From Phycisphaerales bacterium (GTDB lineage Bacteria; Planctomycetota; Phycisphaerae; Phycisphaerales; UBA1924): a stretch of DNA of 51,355 nt. The stretch lies in the NCBI GenBank assembly GCA_022072615.1, contig JAJVHS010000077.1, positions 17,424 to 68,778 of the forward strand, written 5' to 3'. The position numbers and the translations under genes were made by a program. This document shows, one piece after another, positions 23,543 to 32,407 of the stretch; positions within the stretch are counted from its first letter, which is position 1; every line of letters begins with the position of its first letter. Below the pieces are notes generated by a model. The model worked only from the letters and a program-made list of their open reading frames with translations, did no database searches and was not told the DNA's origin.

Positions 23543-24364
23543 ATGAACGACACTCTCTTCCGAGATCGCAAGTCACTGGTCGGCATGGTGCACGTCGAGG
23601 CGCTGCCGGGCACGCCCCGATCGCAGCGTTCGATCCGCGAGATCGCGCGCGGAGCCGCCGAACAGGCCCGGATGCTCGAGGACTGCGGTTTCGACGCGGT
23701 CATGATCGAGAACATGCACGACCGGCCCTACGTGAACGGGCCGCACGATCCGCAGATCATCGCATCGATGGCGGCGGTCGCGTGCTCGGTGCGCGAAGCG
23801 GTCAAGCTGCCGATCGGCGTGCAGATCCTCTCGCGCGGCGAGCGGGAGGCGATCTCGGTGGCGCTGGCCGCCGGCTGCCAGTTCATCCGCTGCGAGAACT
23901 TCGTCTTCGCCCACGTTGCCGATGAGGGACTCCTCGCCGACGCCGCCGCCGGCCCTCTGCTGCGATTCCGCCGATTCATCGGCGCCGACCACATCAGGAT
24001 CTTCTGCGACATCAAGAAGAAGCACGCCTCGCATTCGATCACCTCCGACATCTCGATCTCCGACGCCGCGCACGCCGCCGAGTTCTTCGGCGCCGACGGC
24101 GTGATCGTCACCGGCCAGTTCACGGGCTCTCCGACCGATCCCGGGGACGTTGAGAAGGTCCGCGGTTCGACGGGGCTCCCGGTGCTGGTGGGGTCCGGCG
24201 TCACCCCGGACCAGGTCGCCGTGCTCTTCCGTCACGCCGACGCACTCATCGTCGGTTCCTCCATCAAGCACGGCGGCGTGTGGTCGAACCCGGTTGATCC
24301 CCAGCGGGCGGCGATGCTGGTCCGAGCGGCTCGGTCGGCGACCGACGGGCCGACGGGTCGATGA
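23543..24364 (+). CDS. BtpA/SgcQ-family protein
   Basis: The 273-residue TIM-barrel-like protein has the BtpA family hallmarks: LVGMVHVEALPGTPRSQ near the start, FDAVMIENMHDRPYV, LPIGVQILSRGEREAISVAL, AAGCQFIRCENFVFAHVADEG, and C-terminal LPVLVGSGVTPDQVAVLF with ADALIVGSSIKHGG. In cyanobacteria BtpA affects photosystem I accumulation; in other bacteria such as this one the role is unknown, possibly sugar or nucleoside phosphate metabolism. Its stop overlaps the ATG of the M48 peptidase (ATGA), so the two are translationally coupled. The earlier in-frame ATG at 23435 lies in the terminator and is dismissed. Confidence 0.9.
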   Translation: MNDTLFRDRKSLVGMVHVEALPGTPRSQRSIREIARGAAEQARMLEDCGFDAVMIENMHDRPYVNGPHDPQIIASMAAVACSVREAVKLPIGVQILSRGEREAISVALAAGCQFIRCENFVFAHVADEGLLADAAAGPLLRFRRFIGADHIRIFCDIKKKHASHSITSDISISDAAHAAEFFGADGVIVTGQFTGSPTDPGDVEKVRGSTGLPVLVGSGVTPDQVAVLFRHADALIVGSSIKHGGVWSNPVDPQRAAMLVRAARSATDGPTGR

Positions 24365-25833
24365 TCCACCTCTCGCTCATTTTCTGCTTCATGGCGGTGT
24401 TTCTGCGGGAGCCGATCGCGGCGTCCCTGGGAGTGGCGCCGCTCGAGCCTCTGCACGCGGCGCTGGCGACCCTGGCCGGCTTTGCCGTGCTCGTCCTGGT
24501 CGTCGACCTTCGCGTGCGGATGTTCGCACGCATCGTCGACGCCACGGGGACATGGGCCGCCGTGTACGCCGCCGAGAACACCGTCCGTCAAGGTCGGCTC
24601 GCGGCGGTGGCGCTGCACGTGTTCAACACCACCGTGCTGGGATGGGTCGAGGCGGTCCGCACGCTGACGGGCGACGTGATCCTCCTGGACGAGCTGGTCA
24701 TGATCGCGCCGCTCATCGTGACATGGGCCGCGGGCTGGTGGTCGCTCGAACCCGTCGAACGCCGGGTCCGAGAGGCGGCGCTGATCCGCAGCCTCGATCA
24801 CGGCCGGCCGATCCACCCGCCCGTCACGCGGTGGGGCTTCGTGCTGACCAACGTGCGCTATCACGTGCTGCTCCTCCTGATCCCCATGTGCCTGCTGCTG
24901 GGCTGGGCGGAAACGGTCGAGCGGCTCGCGCCCCGTTACCTGGGAATCCAAGCGGGTTCGGGCTGGGCGATTCCTCTGCAACTGGCGGGCGTGGTGATCC
25001 TGTTTGCGCTCATGCCGATGGGGCTGCGCCTGGTGTGGGACACGGTGCCCATCGGCCCGGGAAAGCTGCGGGAATCGCTGACCGAGCTGTGCCGGCGGTG
25101 CGGCGTGCGAGTCGGCGATCTGCTGCTCTGGCGCACGCACGGGCTGATGCTCAACGGCGCCGTGATCGGCCTTTTCTGGCCGCTGCGGTACATCCTGCTG
25201 ACCGATGCGCTCCTGGAGACGCTGCCGCCTGAGCAGGTGCGGGCGGTGGCCGCTCACGAGGTCGGCCACGTCCGGCGGCGCCACCTGATCTGGCTGGGTG
25301 TCACCATGGTCACCACGCTCATGAGCCTGTCTCTCATCGCGGCGATCGTGCAGGTGCCTCTGGCCGCGTCCGGCGGCGTCTTCGCCTCACCCCTGGTCGA
25401 GGCGGCGTTCGCGATCGCGATCATCCTGGTCGCGATGACCGTCATGGGCTTTGTCAGCAGGCGGTTCGAGTGGCAGGCCGACGCGTTTGCGGTCGTCGCG
25501 CTCAGCCGGGTGGAGCTCGAAGGCGGCCAGAGCCGGTCGTCCCCGGTTGTGACGCCGGAAGCGGCGGCGACGATGCAGGCGGCGCTTTCGGCGGTGGCCG
25601 CGGCGTCGGGACTCCCCCTCAGGAAGTTCACGTGGCGTCACGGTTCGATCTGGACGCGCCAGCGCAAGCTCGCCGGGCTTGTCGGCAGGCCCGTCTCGCG
25701 GCTTCCCATCGATCGCGAAGTAAGCTGGCTGAAGCTGACGATTTCCCTTGTCGCGCTGGTCGTGGTCGCCTCCGTCGCCGGGCTGTACGGGCTTCTGCAG
25801 CTCGCGGCGTTCGTCGCCGGGCCGCAGCCGTGA
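24361..25833 (+). CDS. M48-family membrane metallopeptidase
   Basis: The 490-residue integral membrane protein has several hydrophobic helices (for example LATLAGFAVLVLVVDLRVRM, HVLLLLIPMCLLLGWAE, PLQLAGVVILFALMPMG) and the zinc motif HEVGH at residues 299-303. The third ligand is probably Glu370 in RRFEWQADAFA (ExxxD motif). This is the HtpX/Ste24 (M48) architecture, with the active site facing the cytoplasm. M48 peptidases remove damaged membrane proteins. It overlaps btpA by 4 bases and is followed after 34 bases by the HAD phosphatase. It is longer than HtpX (about 290), closer to Ste24-type proteins. Confidence 0.9.
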   Translation: MIHLSLIFCFMAVFLREPIAASLGVAPLEPLHAALATLAGFAVLVLVVDLRVRMFARIVDATGTWAAVYAAENTVRQGRLAAVALHVFNTTVLGWVEAVRTLTGDVILLDELVMIAPLIVTWAAGWWSLEPVERRVREAALIRSLDHGRPIHPPVTRWGFVLTNVRYHVLLLLIPMCLLLGWAETVERLAPRYLGIQAGSGWAIPLQLAGVVILFALMPMGLRLVWDTVPIGPGKLRESLTELCRRCGVRVGDLLLWRTHGLMLNGAVIGLFWPLRYILLTDALLETLPPEQVRAVAAHEVGHVRRRHLIWLGVTMVTTLMSLSLIAAIVQVPLAASGGVFASPLVEAAFAIAIILVAMTVMGFVSRRFEWQADAFAVVALSRVELEGGQSRSSPVVTPEAAATMQAALSAVAAASGLPLRKFTWRHGSIWTRQRKLAGLVGRPVSRLPIDREVSWLKLTISLVALVVVASVAGLYGLLQLAAFVAGPQP

Positions 25834-25867
25834 ATCCGCTCGCGGTCGTGCGGCACTACCGTTTGAC

Positions 25868-26710
25868 ATGCGAGCCGCCGTGTTCCTCGACCGCGACGAG
25901 ACGCTCAACCGGGCCGACAGCCTGCCGCCTCCTCCGCCGCCGGCCAACCCGGGCGACGTGACCAGCCCGGCGCTGGTTGAACTGCTCCCGGGCGTGGCCG
26001 ATGCGTGCGCGAGGCTGCATCGCGCCGGCTTCCTCCTGGTCGTCTGCAGCAACCAGGGCTCTGTCGCGCGGGGTGCGATCGATCTGCGGACGGTCGAAGC
26101 GGTCAACGACAGGATCCGGTCACTCCTGCCCGCGGACCTGCTCGACGCGTTCTACGTCTGCCCGTTCCATCCGCGCGGGCACGTGAAAGCTCTGACGGCC
26201 GAGCATCCCTGGCGCAAGCCCGGCCCGGGCATGATCGAAGCCGCGGCGGCGGAGTTGTCGATCGATACTGCCGGCTCGTGGGCGGTGGGGGACAAGCAGC
26301 GGGATCGCGATTCTGCAATCGCGGCCGGCATTGACCCGTCGCGAGCCTTGTGGATCGGGCCGGATCGACCGATCGTTGATCTTGCCGCCGCCGCGGACGT
26401 GATCCTGAAGGCTTCATCAGCCGGTGCGGTCCAGGGAACCACCGTCCGGCTCCGGGCAACCTCGGGCGCGCCGCTCGCGGAGGCGAGGAACCGGGCAACG
26501 GTCATCGCCGCGGCCGGCGCGATCGCCGAACGCACCGGGATCGGTCTCCTGTCGATCCACGCCGACGACGAATCGGTCACCGTCACGCTCGACACCGACA
26601 GGATCGCCGCCATCGGGTTTCTCGCCGAACTGCGGCGCTCGACCAATGCGTGGTACGCGGGGCGCATAAGCGGCGGCACCCTCTGGGGCGAGGATCCCGC
26701 TCCCGAGTAA
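25868..26710 (+). CDS. GmhB-like HAD phosphatase with extra C-terminal domain
   Basis: Residues 1-185 match the histidinol-phosphatase/GmhB subgroup of HAD phosphatases: nucleophile and acid Asp8/Asp10 in AVFLDRDETLN, LVVCSNQGSVARGAI, zinc-ligand-like CPFHPRGH (with Cys and His), WRKPGPGMIEAA, and SWAVGDKQRDRDSAIAAGI. GmhB removes the C7 phosphate of D-glycero-D-manno-heptose bisphosphate in ADP-heptose synthesis. The family is normally about 180-190 residues and this one has 280. The extra C-terminal 95 residues (LLSIHADDESVTVTLDTDRI, ELRRSTNAWYAGRISGGTLW) form an additional domain I do not recognise. ATG 25868 gives the canonical N terminus; the upstream frame is not used. Confidence 0.82.
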   Translation: MRAAVFLDRDETLNRADSLPPPPPPANPGDVTSPALVELLPGVADACARLHRAGFLLVVCSNQGSVARGAIDLRTVEAVNDRIRSLLPADLLDAFYVCPFHPRGHVKALTAEHPWRKPGPGMIEAAAAELSIDTAGSWAVGDKQRDRDSAIAAGIDPSRALWIGPDRPIVDLAAAADVILKASSAGAVQGTTVRLRATSGAPLAEARNRATVIAAAGAIAERTGIGLLSIHADDESVTVTLDTDRIAAIGFLAELRRSTNAWYAGRISGGTLWGEDPAPE

Positions 26711-26725
26711 CGTGGGGCCGACCGG

Positions 26726-28084
26726 ATGCACCACGCTTCCATCATTCTCGCTCTTGCCTCCGCGCCGGGGTGGTCCGAGCGCGCCCTGATCCGAGCGTCG
26801 GGTGCGGGGAGCTTGGAACTTCTCGATCGCCGGCTCGAACGCCCGCTCTCCCGGACCCGTGCGGCGCGGGCAGTCCGCCTCCTGCTGGGGCCCGACCAAG
26901 GCCTGCCGTGCCTGGCCTGTGTCTACGAGTCGCCGCGTTCGTACACGGGCGAGGACGGGTTTGAGCTGATCATCCCCGGAAGCCCGCTGCTCGCCTCGCG
27001 CGTGGTCAACTCGCTGATCGCGGCTTCGGAAGCAAACGCCCGACTCGCGACGCCGGGCGAGTTCAGTGCTCGGGCGTACATGAATGGTCAACTCGACCTC
27101 GATCAGGCCGAAGGGGTGTCCGCCTTGATCGCCGCTCGAAGCCGGGCACAGGCCGATGCGGCGCGCCGGCTGCTCGAAGGCGCTCGCGGGCAGGAATTCC
27201 GGGCGTGGTACGAGGAGGTCGTGTCGCTCCTGGCGCTGGTGGAAGCGGGCATCGACTTCACGGATCAGGAAGACGTGGTGCCAATCACCGCGGACGAGCT
27301 TCGACGCCGCCTGGGCGTGCTCGAGTCATCCATGACGTCCGCCCTCGGCGGTGCGGGTGTCCGCCCGGCCACGGCCGCGCCGGTGGTGGCGCTTGTCGGA
27401 CCGCCCAACGCCGGGAAGAGCACGCTGTTCAATGCGCTGCTCGGGCGAACGCGGTCGGTGGCGTCAGCGGTCGCGGGCACGACCCGCGACGTGCTGCGCG
27501 AGCAACTGGATCTGAACGGTGACGTGCCCGGTGCCGGCAGCGTGGAACTGCTGGACCTGCCCGGCCTGGAAACGACGCCGATCGACGGCAGCCGCAGCGC
27601 CGCGGCGGCGCAGCAGGCCGCTCGTCGCGCGCTGGCGGAGGCGGACGTGATCCTGCACTGCGACCCGTCGGGCGTGTTCGTTCCGGTTGAACGCAACCCT
27701 GCGGCGACCGTCATCAGGGTCCAGACCAAGGCCGATCTGGCGGCTTTTCAGCCGGTTGCGCCGAGCGAACGTGTGATGGCGGTCTGTTCGCTCGACGGTT
27801 GGCACATCGGACCTCTGCGCCGGGCGATCGCCGACACGGCGACCGGGCCCTCCGACGCCGTTGAGCGAGCGAACCTCATTCCCCGGCATCACCGGGCGGT
27901 TGCCGGTGCGGTGGTGGCCATCAGTACCGCAATCCAGCTCTGCACCGACGGGTCAGCGCTCGATTCGGCCGTCGTGGCGCAGTCGCTGCGCGAGGCGGCC
28001 GACCACCTGGGCGATCTGGCGGGCAGGATCAGCCCCGACGACGTCCTCGGCCGCATCTTCGCGACCTTCTGCATCGGCAAGTAG
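26726..28084 (+). CDS. mnmE: tRNA modification GTPase MnmE (divergent GTPase motifs)
   Basis: MnmE works with MnmG to add the cmnm5 group to U34 of certain tRNAs. The 452-residue protein has the N-terminal formyl-THF binding part (PRSYTGEDGFELIIPGSPLL, TPGEFSARAYMNGQLDLDQA, EGVSALIAARSRAQ). The P-loop GPPNAGKS is at 225-232, and the C-terminal signature LGRIFATFCIGK carries the catalytic Cys. The G-domain is unusual. Switch II reads DLPGLE rather than DTAGxR, and the G4 motif is QTKAD rather than NKxD. Length is normal. It starts 15 bases after the phosphatase gene. Confidence 0.92.
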   Translation: MHHASIILALASAPGWSERALIRASGAGSLELLDRRLERPLSRTRAARAVRLLLGPDQGLPCLACVYESPRSYTGEDGFELIIPGSPLLASRVVNSLIAASEANARLATPGEFSARAYMNGQLDLDQAEGVSALIAARSRAQADAARRLLEGARGQEFRAWYEEVVSLLALVEAGIDFTDQEDVVPITADELRRRLGVLESSMTSALGGAGVRPATAAPVVALVGPPNAGKSTLFNALLGRTRSVASAVAGTTRDVLREQLDLNGDVPGAGSVELLDLPGLETTPIDGSRSAAAAQQAARRALAEADVILHCDPSGVFVPVERNPAATVIRVQTKADLAAFQPVAPSERVMAVCSLDGWHIGPLRRAIADTATGPSDAVERANLIPRHHRAVAGAVVAISTAIQLCTDGSALDSAVVAQSLREAADHLGDLAGRISPDDVLGRIFATFCIGK

Positions 28085-28144
28085 TGAGTTCATGAACTCG
28101 CCGGGAAGGGACCCCTCTTGAACGCGGAGCCGATTCCGGGTGAA

Positions 28145-28933
28145 ATGGAGCTTGTGAAGAACCCGCTTTCCGCACCGTTGCCGGTGCGCACCGCCACAGG
28201 CCGAGCTTTCACGCTCATCGAGCTGCTGGTGGTGATCGCCATCATCGCGGTGCTGATCGGGATCCTTCTGCCGGCGCTTGGGAACTCGCGCAAGGCGGCG
28301 AAGGCGACGCTCTGCCTCTCGAACGTGCGCCAGATGGGCACCGCTCTTGTTCACTACCAGAACGACAACAAGACCTATTACCCCGGCCACCACACGCAGG
28401 GCGGGAGCTTCATCGTGTGGCCGCCGCGGCTGCGGGTGTACACCAACGGCTCTCACCAGATCTTCTGGTGCCCGGTCAATGACCCTGTGTTCAAATGGGA
28501 ACGCCGGTTCCAGAACGGGAGCAAAGCCGAGTACGGGTACGACGTCAACGAGCGTCGTCTGACCAACTCGTCAGGCTTCAGCTACGGGTACAACGACTGG
28601 GGTGTGCAGGAGTTCACCGTCCCGCACTTGGGCCTTGGCGGCTGGATCGGCCACAAGAACTTCGGCGAAGTCAAGGAATCACGCGTGCTGTTCCCGTCGG
28701 ACATGATCTGCATCGCCGACAGCAAGTCCGACTTCAACTGGGACACGGCGATCGATCCGACGGACATCCCCGACGCCGAGTGGCCCAGCCCGCGGCACTT
28801 CGGGGGATCGAACGTCGTCTGGGCCGACGGCCACGGGTCCGTACACAAGCAGCGTGACCTGGTGGAGAACTCGCCCAAGTCCAAGCGCCTGTGGAACAAC
28901 GACGGTCTTCCGCACGAGGAGCACTGGAAGTGA
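28145..28933 (+). CDS. Prepilin-type N-methylation domain protein (pseudopilin-like)
   Basis: The N terminus has a short basic leader and then [20 protein letters not shown], the type IV prepilin signature (cleavage before Phe). The hydrophobic core [20 protein letters not shown] follows. The C-terminal part ends with [17 protein letters not shown], resembling the H-x9-DG motif of DUF1559 and related planctomycete pseudopilins. These are thought to be extracytoplasmic type II/IV pilin-like proteins, usually in large paralogue sets. ATG 28145 is used; a TTG at 28118 with an upstream GGGAAGGG is an alternative that would lengthen the leader by nine residues. The stop overlaps the next start (GTGA). 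Confidence 0.85.
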   Translation: MELVKNPLSAPLPVRTATGRAFTLIELLVVIAIIAVLIGILLPALGNSRKAAKATLCLSNVRQMGTALVHYQNDNKTYYPGHHTQGGSFIVWPPRLRVYTNGSHQIFWCPVNDPVFKWERRFQNGSKAEYGYDVNERRLTNSSGFSYGYNDWGVQEFTVPHLGLGGWIGHKNFGEVKESRVLFPSDMICIADSKSDFNWDTAIDPTDIPDAEWPSPRHFGGSNVVWADGHGSVHKQRDLVENSPKSKRLWNNDGLPHEEHWK

Positions 28934-29283
28934 CCCGGCAGGCGGTGGTTGCGGTGCTTGGCGCCGTCGTGGTGGCCGCGGGGGTCGCGTTCACGCTCCT
29001 GCGTCGTGACACCGGCGCCGCGCAGGGCGAACCGGACCCGACGGACTCCCGGTGGGTGTGCGCAGCGCCCGGCTGCGGCAAGGACTTTGCCCTGACGTTC
29101 GCGCAGCTCGGCGCGTTCTACGCCGATCACCCGGGCGAAAACCCGCCGTGCCCGGCGTGCGGGAAGTCCGAGACGGCACGGGCGACGGCGTGCCCGTCGT
29201 GCGGCAGGACGGTCCCCAAGCCCGGGCGCGAGCACTCGTCAAGATCGCCTCCGAAGTGCCCGCATTGCGGCAAGCCGCTGTAA
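28930..29283 (+). CDS. Single-helix protein with zinc ribbons
   Basis: From GTG 28930, overlapping the previous stop, the 117-residue product has one N-terminal membrane helix ([20 protein letters not shown]). Then come CxxxxC-type and CxxC pairs: [41 protein letters not shown]. It appears to bind zinc on the side opposite or at the membrane. Such proteins frequently follow pseudopilin genes in planctomycetes; function unknown. Four paired-cysteine motifs suggest two zinc ribbons. Confidence 0.75.
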   Translation: MTRQAVVAVLGAVVVAAGVAFTLLRRDTGAAQGEPDPTDSRWVCAAPGCGKDFALTFAQLGAFYADHPGENPPCPACGKSETARATACPSCGRTVPKPGREHSSRSPPKCPHCGKPL

Positions 29284-29324
29284 AGGTCCAGTCCCCCGGT
29301 CGAACCTGCCGAATACAGTCCTCC

Positions 29325-30674
29325 ATGCACCGCATCTGGGATCGGATTGTGCGCGTCGCCGTCGCCGCCTGGGCTGTCGCCGGGGCGGCACCGGCCGCTG
29401 ACGCTCGACAGGACGCCGACCTGCCCCCGCTGCCGCCCGAAGCGCAGATCGGCGAGGCGGCGCCGGCGTTGTCCGTCGAGCACATCCTCCGCACCGGCTC
29501 GCTGGGCTCGGACCAGCTTTCGACGCTGGACTTGTCATCGCTCCGCGGGCGGGTCGTGGTGCTGGAGTTCTGGGCGACGTGGTGTGCGCCCTGCATCAGC
29601 GCCATCCCGCACTTCAACGACCTCGTCGAGCAGTTCCGCGACCGGCCGGTCGTGTTCATCTCGGTGACCGATGAACCCGCCGAACCGGTCGAGAAGTTCC
29701 TGGCGCGGCGCCCGATCGCCGGCACCGTCGCCATCGATACCGATCGGTCGCTCTTCCTGGCGTATCGGACGTCGGCAATCCCACGCACGATCATCATCGA
29801 TTCGTCGGGTATCTACCGCGCGAGCCTGCATCCCCGGCAACTGACGGCGCAGCTCATCGAAGCCGCGCTCGCGGGCCAGGATGTTCAGCAGGCGCTGGAA
29901 GCGCCGGCTGAACAGCTGGCCGAAAAACCGGTGCTCACCGCCGCTACGCAGGTGATCGAGGCCGCGCCCGACACCGCGACCGCCGACCCTGCTCAAGCAC
30001 AGGATTCCACCGTCCCCATCGCAGGTCCGTCCGCATCTCCCGGTGAAGTGCTGTTCGAGATGTCGCTGCGGGCATCGAACCAGTCGCACGGCAAGATCGA
30101 GAAATGGGAGCAGCGCCTGGTCGCCAGGGGGTGCACGGCCCGCGACCTAATCGCCGAGTGCACCCAGACGAGCCCAGGTCTGATCGTCTGCGACGACGGG
30201 ATCGACCTGGATTCCACCAGGTACGACGCGACCATCAGCCTGCCCGCGACCGCTCCGAGCGGAAGCGCGATGACAGTTTCGACCGTGCTCCAGGAACTCG
30301 TCAGCCGGGCGATCTCGATCGAGACCTACCGCGACCGGAGGATCGTGCCGATCCTCGTCGTGAGGCCGGCGGCGGAATCCGCGTACGTCAATATCCGCGA
30401 TGTGACCGCCTCGCAGGGCGCCTCGTCGCTTTCCTGGGGGCTCGGAACCATCTCCGCGGTCCGCCAGCCGATGCATGTGCTCACCGAACGGCTCAGCGCG
30501 ATGCTCCGGATGCCGGTCGTGAACGAGACGGGCCTGCCCGGCGTGTACGACTGGACGGTGCGGTGCGCGGACGATTCACTCGACGCCGTCGGAGCGGCGC
30601 TGCAGGAACAGCTCGGGCTCCGGGCCGAGGTGCACACGCGGCAGATGGACGTCGTCGTCGTCCGCCGCAAGTGA
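29325..30674 (+). CDS. TlpA-like thioredoxin fused to a TIGR03435-like domain
   Basis: The 449-residue protein has a signal peptide (VAVAAWAVAGAAPAADARQD) and a thioredoxin/TlpA domain (about 40-185): RVVVLEFWATWCAPCISAIP, with redox Cys87 and Cys90, TSAIPRTIIIDSSGIYRASL (cis-Pro region). After an Ala/Pro/Gln linker comes a C-terminal domain (about 230-449). Its end, MLRMPVVNETGLPGVYDWTV, then VGAALQEQLGLRAEV and VVVVRRK, resembles the soil-bacteria domain TIGR03435. TIGR03435 proteins are usually separate from TlpA domains or attached to them in Acidobacteria. It likely acts as an envelope thiol-disulfide reductase. The longer frame from 29052 is not used. Confidence 0.82.
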   Translation: MHRIWDRIVRVAVAAWAVAGAAPAADARQDADLPPLPPEAQIGEAAPALSVEHILRTGSLGSDQLSTLDLSSLRGRVVVLEFWATWCAPCISAIPHFNDLVEQFRDRPVVFISVTDEPAEPVEKFLARRPIAGTVAIDTDRSLFLAYRTSAIPRTIIIDSSGIYRASLHPRQLTAQLIEAALAGQDVQQALEAPAEQLAEKPVLTAATQVIEAAPDTATADPAQAQDSTVPIAGPSASPGEVLFEMSLRASNQSHGKIEKWEQRLVARGCTARDLIAECTQTSPGLIVCDDGIDLDSTRYDATISLPATAPSGSAMTVSTVLQELVSRAISIETYRDRRIVPILVVRPAAESAYVNIRDVTASQGASSLSWGLGTISAVRQPMHVLTERLSAMLRMPVVNETGLPGVYDWTVRCADDSLDAVGAALQEQLGLRAEVHTRQMDVVVVRRK

Positions 30675-30698
30675 CGAACGCGGTTCCGCCGTCGCCGA

Positions 30699-31835
30699 TC
30701 AGTACGAGTTGAGCTTGCGCAGGAACCCGGGTGCCCGGGGGTCGATGCGGTCGAGCAGCCCGGCGACTTTCACGCCGGTTGTTCCGTCGCCGTAGGGGTG
30801 GGTGATCGAGGCGCGATCGAGCGCGAGCGCCCCACGGATCGCCCCGGCGATAGCGTCAACATCGCTGTCGACGGCGTGGATGACGTTGGCCGGGCGCTCA
30901 CGGCCGGCCTGGCGGTCCCCGATATCCACCGCGGGGACTCGCAGCGCCGCGGCCTCGATGAGCGCCGAGGAACTGTTGCCAACGACGATCCCGCCCGTGC
31001 CGGCGACCCGCTTCAGCAGGCCGACGAACTGCTCGCGCGGCAGGTGCGACCGCACGCGCGCGGGGTCGAACGCGGCCGCGATGGCTCGCAGCACGCCCCG
31101 GCGCCCGGGGTCGTGGTTGGGGTGCAACGCGAGCGTGGCGCCGAGCAGGTCCGATCGCCTCAGCGCCTCGACCACCGTCGCCGCGGCGAATTCCTCCGCT
31201 TCATCGTGACGGCCGATCGGGTGGAGAAGCAGCACGGCGCGCGGCGATCCCAGCTCCGCGTACGTCGTCTCGTCAAGCGGCGGGATCGCGTTCAGCCCGT
31301 CGATGGCCGGCGACCCGACAAGGTGCACACGGGAGGAAGGTTCGCCCATCCGCTCGATGCGCTCGGCGGACTTCTGCGTGGCGGGCAGGTGCAGGTGGGC
31401 GAGCTTCGTGATGGCGTGGCGCAGCGATTCGTCGGCGACGCCCTCCGCCCGGTCGCCGCCGTGCAGGTGCGCCAATGCCCACCCGCCGATCGCCGCGGAG
31501 GTTGCCGCGGCGAACGCCTCGATGCGATCCCCGAGCACCACGACCCAGTCGGGCGACAGTCCCGCGAACGACCGCGTGAACCGGGCGATCCCCCGCCCTG
31601 TCGCGTCGGCGTCTTCGTGCCGGCCGACGCGGCCCGCGACCTGCATCGGGACGGTGTCGGCGATGGGGAAGTTGCGTTTGACGTCGTAGAACGTTTCGCC
31701 CGGCGAGATCAGGTGCGAGCCCGCGGCGATCACCAGCAGCTCGAGCTCGGGGTGCTGCCCGACCGCGTGCATGACGGGCTTGAGGAGGCCGAACTCGGCC
31801 CGGGATCCGGTGACGATGGCGACTCGCTTTGGCAT
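30699..31835 (-). CDS. neuC: NeuC-type UDP-GlcNAc 2-epimerase
   Basis: The 378-residue GT-B-fold enzyme starts at ATG 31835 with the family pattern RVAIVTGSRAEFGLLKPVMH. The catalytic region has WVVVLGDRIEAFAAATSAAI and LAHLHGGDRAEGVADESLRH. Later comes GIVVGNSSSALIEAAALRVP with VDIGDRQAGRERPANVI, the UDP-binding site. The GSRAEFGLL and GGDxxEGxxDE motifs favour the hydrolysing NeuC branch (UDP-GlcNAc to ManNAc plus UDP) over WecB, though the distinction cannot be made without alignment. It shares the neighbourhood with a WbpA-type dehydrogenase, consistent with capsule or surface sugar synthesis. Convergent with the TlpA-like gene, with only 24 bases between. Confidence 0.85.
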   Translation of the reverse strand: MPKRVAIVTGSRAEFGLLKPVMHAVGQHPELELLVIAAGSHLISPGETFYDVKRNFPIADTVPMQVAGRVGRHEDADATGRGIARFTRSFAGLSPDWVVVLGDRIEAFAAATSAAIGGWALAHLHGGDRAEGVADESLRHAITKLAHLHLPATQKSAERIERMGEPSSRVHLVGSPAIDGLNAIPPLDETTYAELGSPRAVLLLHPIGRHDEAEEFAAATVVEALRRSDLLGATLALHPNHDPGRRGVLRAIAAAFDPARVRSHLPREQFVGLLKRVAGTGGIVVGNSSSALIEAAALRVPAVDIGDRQAGRERPANVIHAVDSDVDAIAGAIRGALALDRASITHPYGDGTTGVKVAGLLDRIDPRAPGFLRKLNSY

Positions 31836-31930
31836 GGTGAAGTCGGGCTGCGGGGGCTCGGTCGGGGCAAGCGTACCCGCGGGCGGGTTGACCTGGCCGG
31901 GCCCCGCGAGGGAATCCCGGAAAAACACGG

Positions 31931-31959
31931 TTGACACATATATCGCGTCCCGATATATT
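31931..31959 (+). promoter_or_regulatory. padR promoter with overlapping inverted-repeat operator
   Basis: TTGACA (31931-31936) and TATATT (31954-31959) are near-consensus sigma-70 -35 and -10 boxes with 17-base spacing. Within them ATATATCG (31938-31945) and CGATATAT (31951-31958) form a perfect inverted repeat with a 5-base spacer. A dimeric PadR repressor bound here would cover spacer and -10. The padR gene starts 53 bases downstream, so autoregulation is likely. Confidence 0.8.
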
Positions 31960-32011
31960 GGCATCGGCAACCACGCGGACGGGTCGTCCGCCCCGAGCCA
32001 GGAGACTCGAC

Positions 32012-32407
32012 ATGCTCCACAAGGACGCCCAGCGAGACCAGGCCGAACTTGTCATCCTCTCGCTGCTGGACGCGCAGGGACCGCTCTACGGCTACGCCAT
32101 CTCCAAGGAAGTGTCCGGACGGTCCGACGGTCAGCTCAGGCTCACGCCCGGCGTGCTGTACCCGTTGCTCAAGGAGCTGGAATCCGAGGGCCTGATCAGC
32201 GGATCGGTGGAAGAAGTGCACAGCGACCGCAAGGAAGCGGCGCCGGACGCCGCCGAAGGCAGAAAGCGCAAGTGGTACCGCCTGACGGCTCGCGGGCGCA
32301 AGCGGCTCGCCGCCCGGATCGAGGCTCACCGCACCTGGCGCCGCGTCATCGACCTGTTCATCGCTCGCGACCCGATGGACCACGACCAGAAGGAGCACGG
32401 CCGATGA
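32012..32407 (+). CDS. PadR-family transcriptional regulator
   Basis: The 131-residue protein begins DAQRDQAELVILSLLDAQGP and has the PadR winged helix: LYGYAISKEVSG, LRLTPGVLYPLLKELESEGL, ISGSV with the wing in KRKWYRLTARGRKRL. PadR proteins are dimeric repressors. AGGAG at 32000-32004 is seven bases before ATG 32012. The stop overlaps the next gene start (ATGA), a typical PadR plus target-protein operon. The -10 region of the promoter upstream contains a perfect inverted repeat. The regulated ligand is unknown. Confidence 0.9.
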   Translation: MLHKDAQRDQAELVILSLLDAQGPLYGYAISKEVSGRSDGQLRLTPGVLYPLLKELESEGLISGSVEEVHSDRKEAAPDAAEGRKRKWYRLTARGRKRLAARIEAHRTWRRVIDLFIARDPMDHDQKEHGR

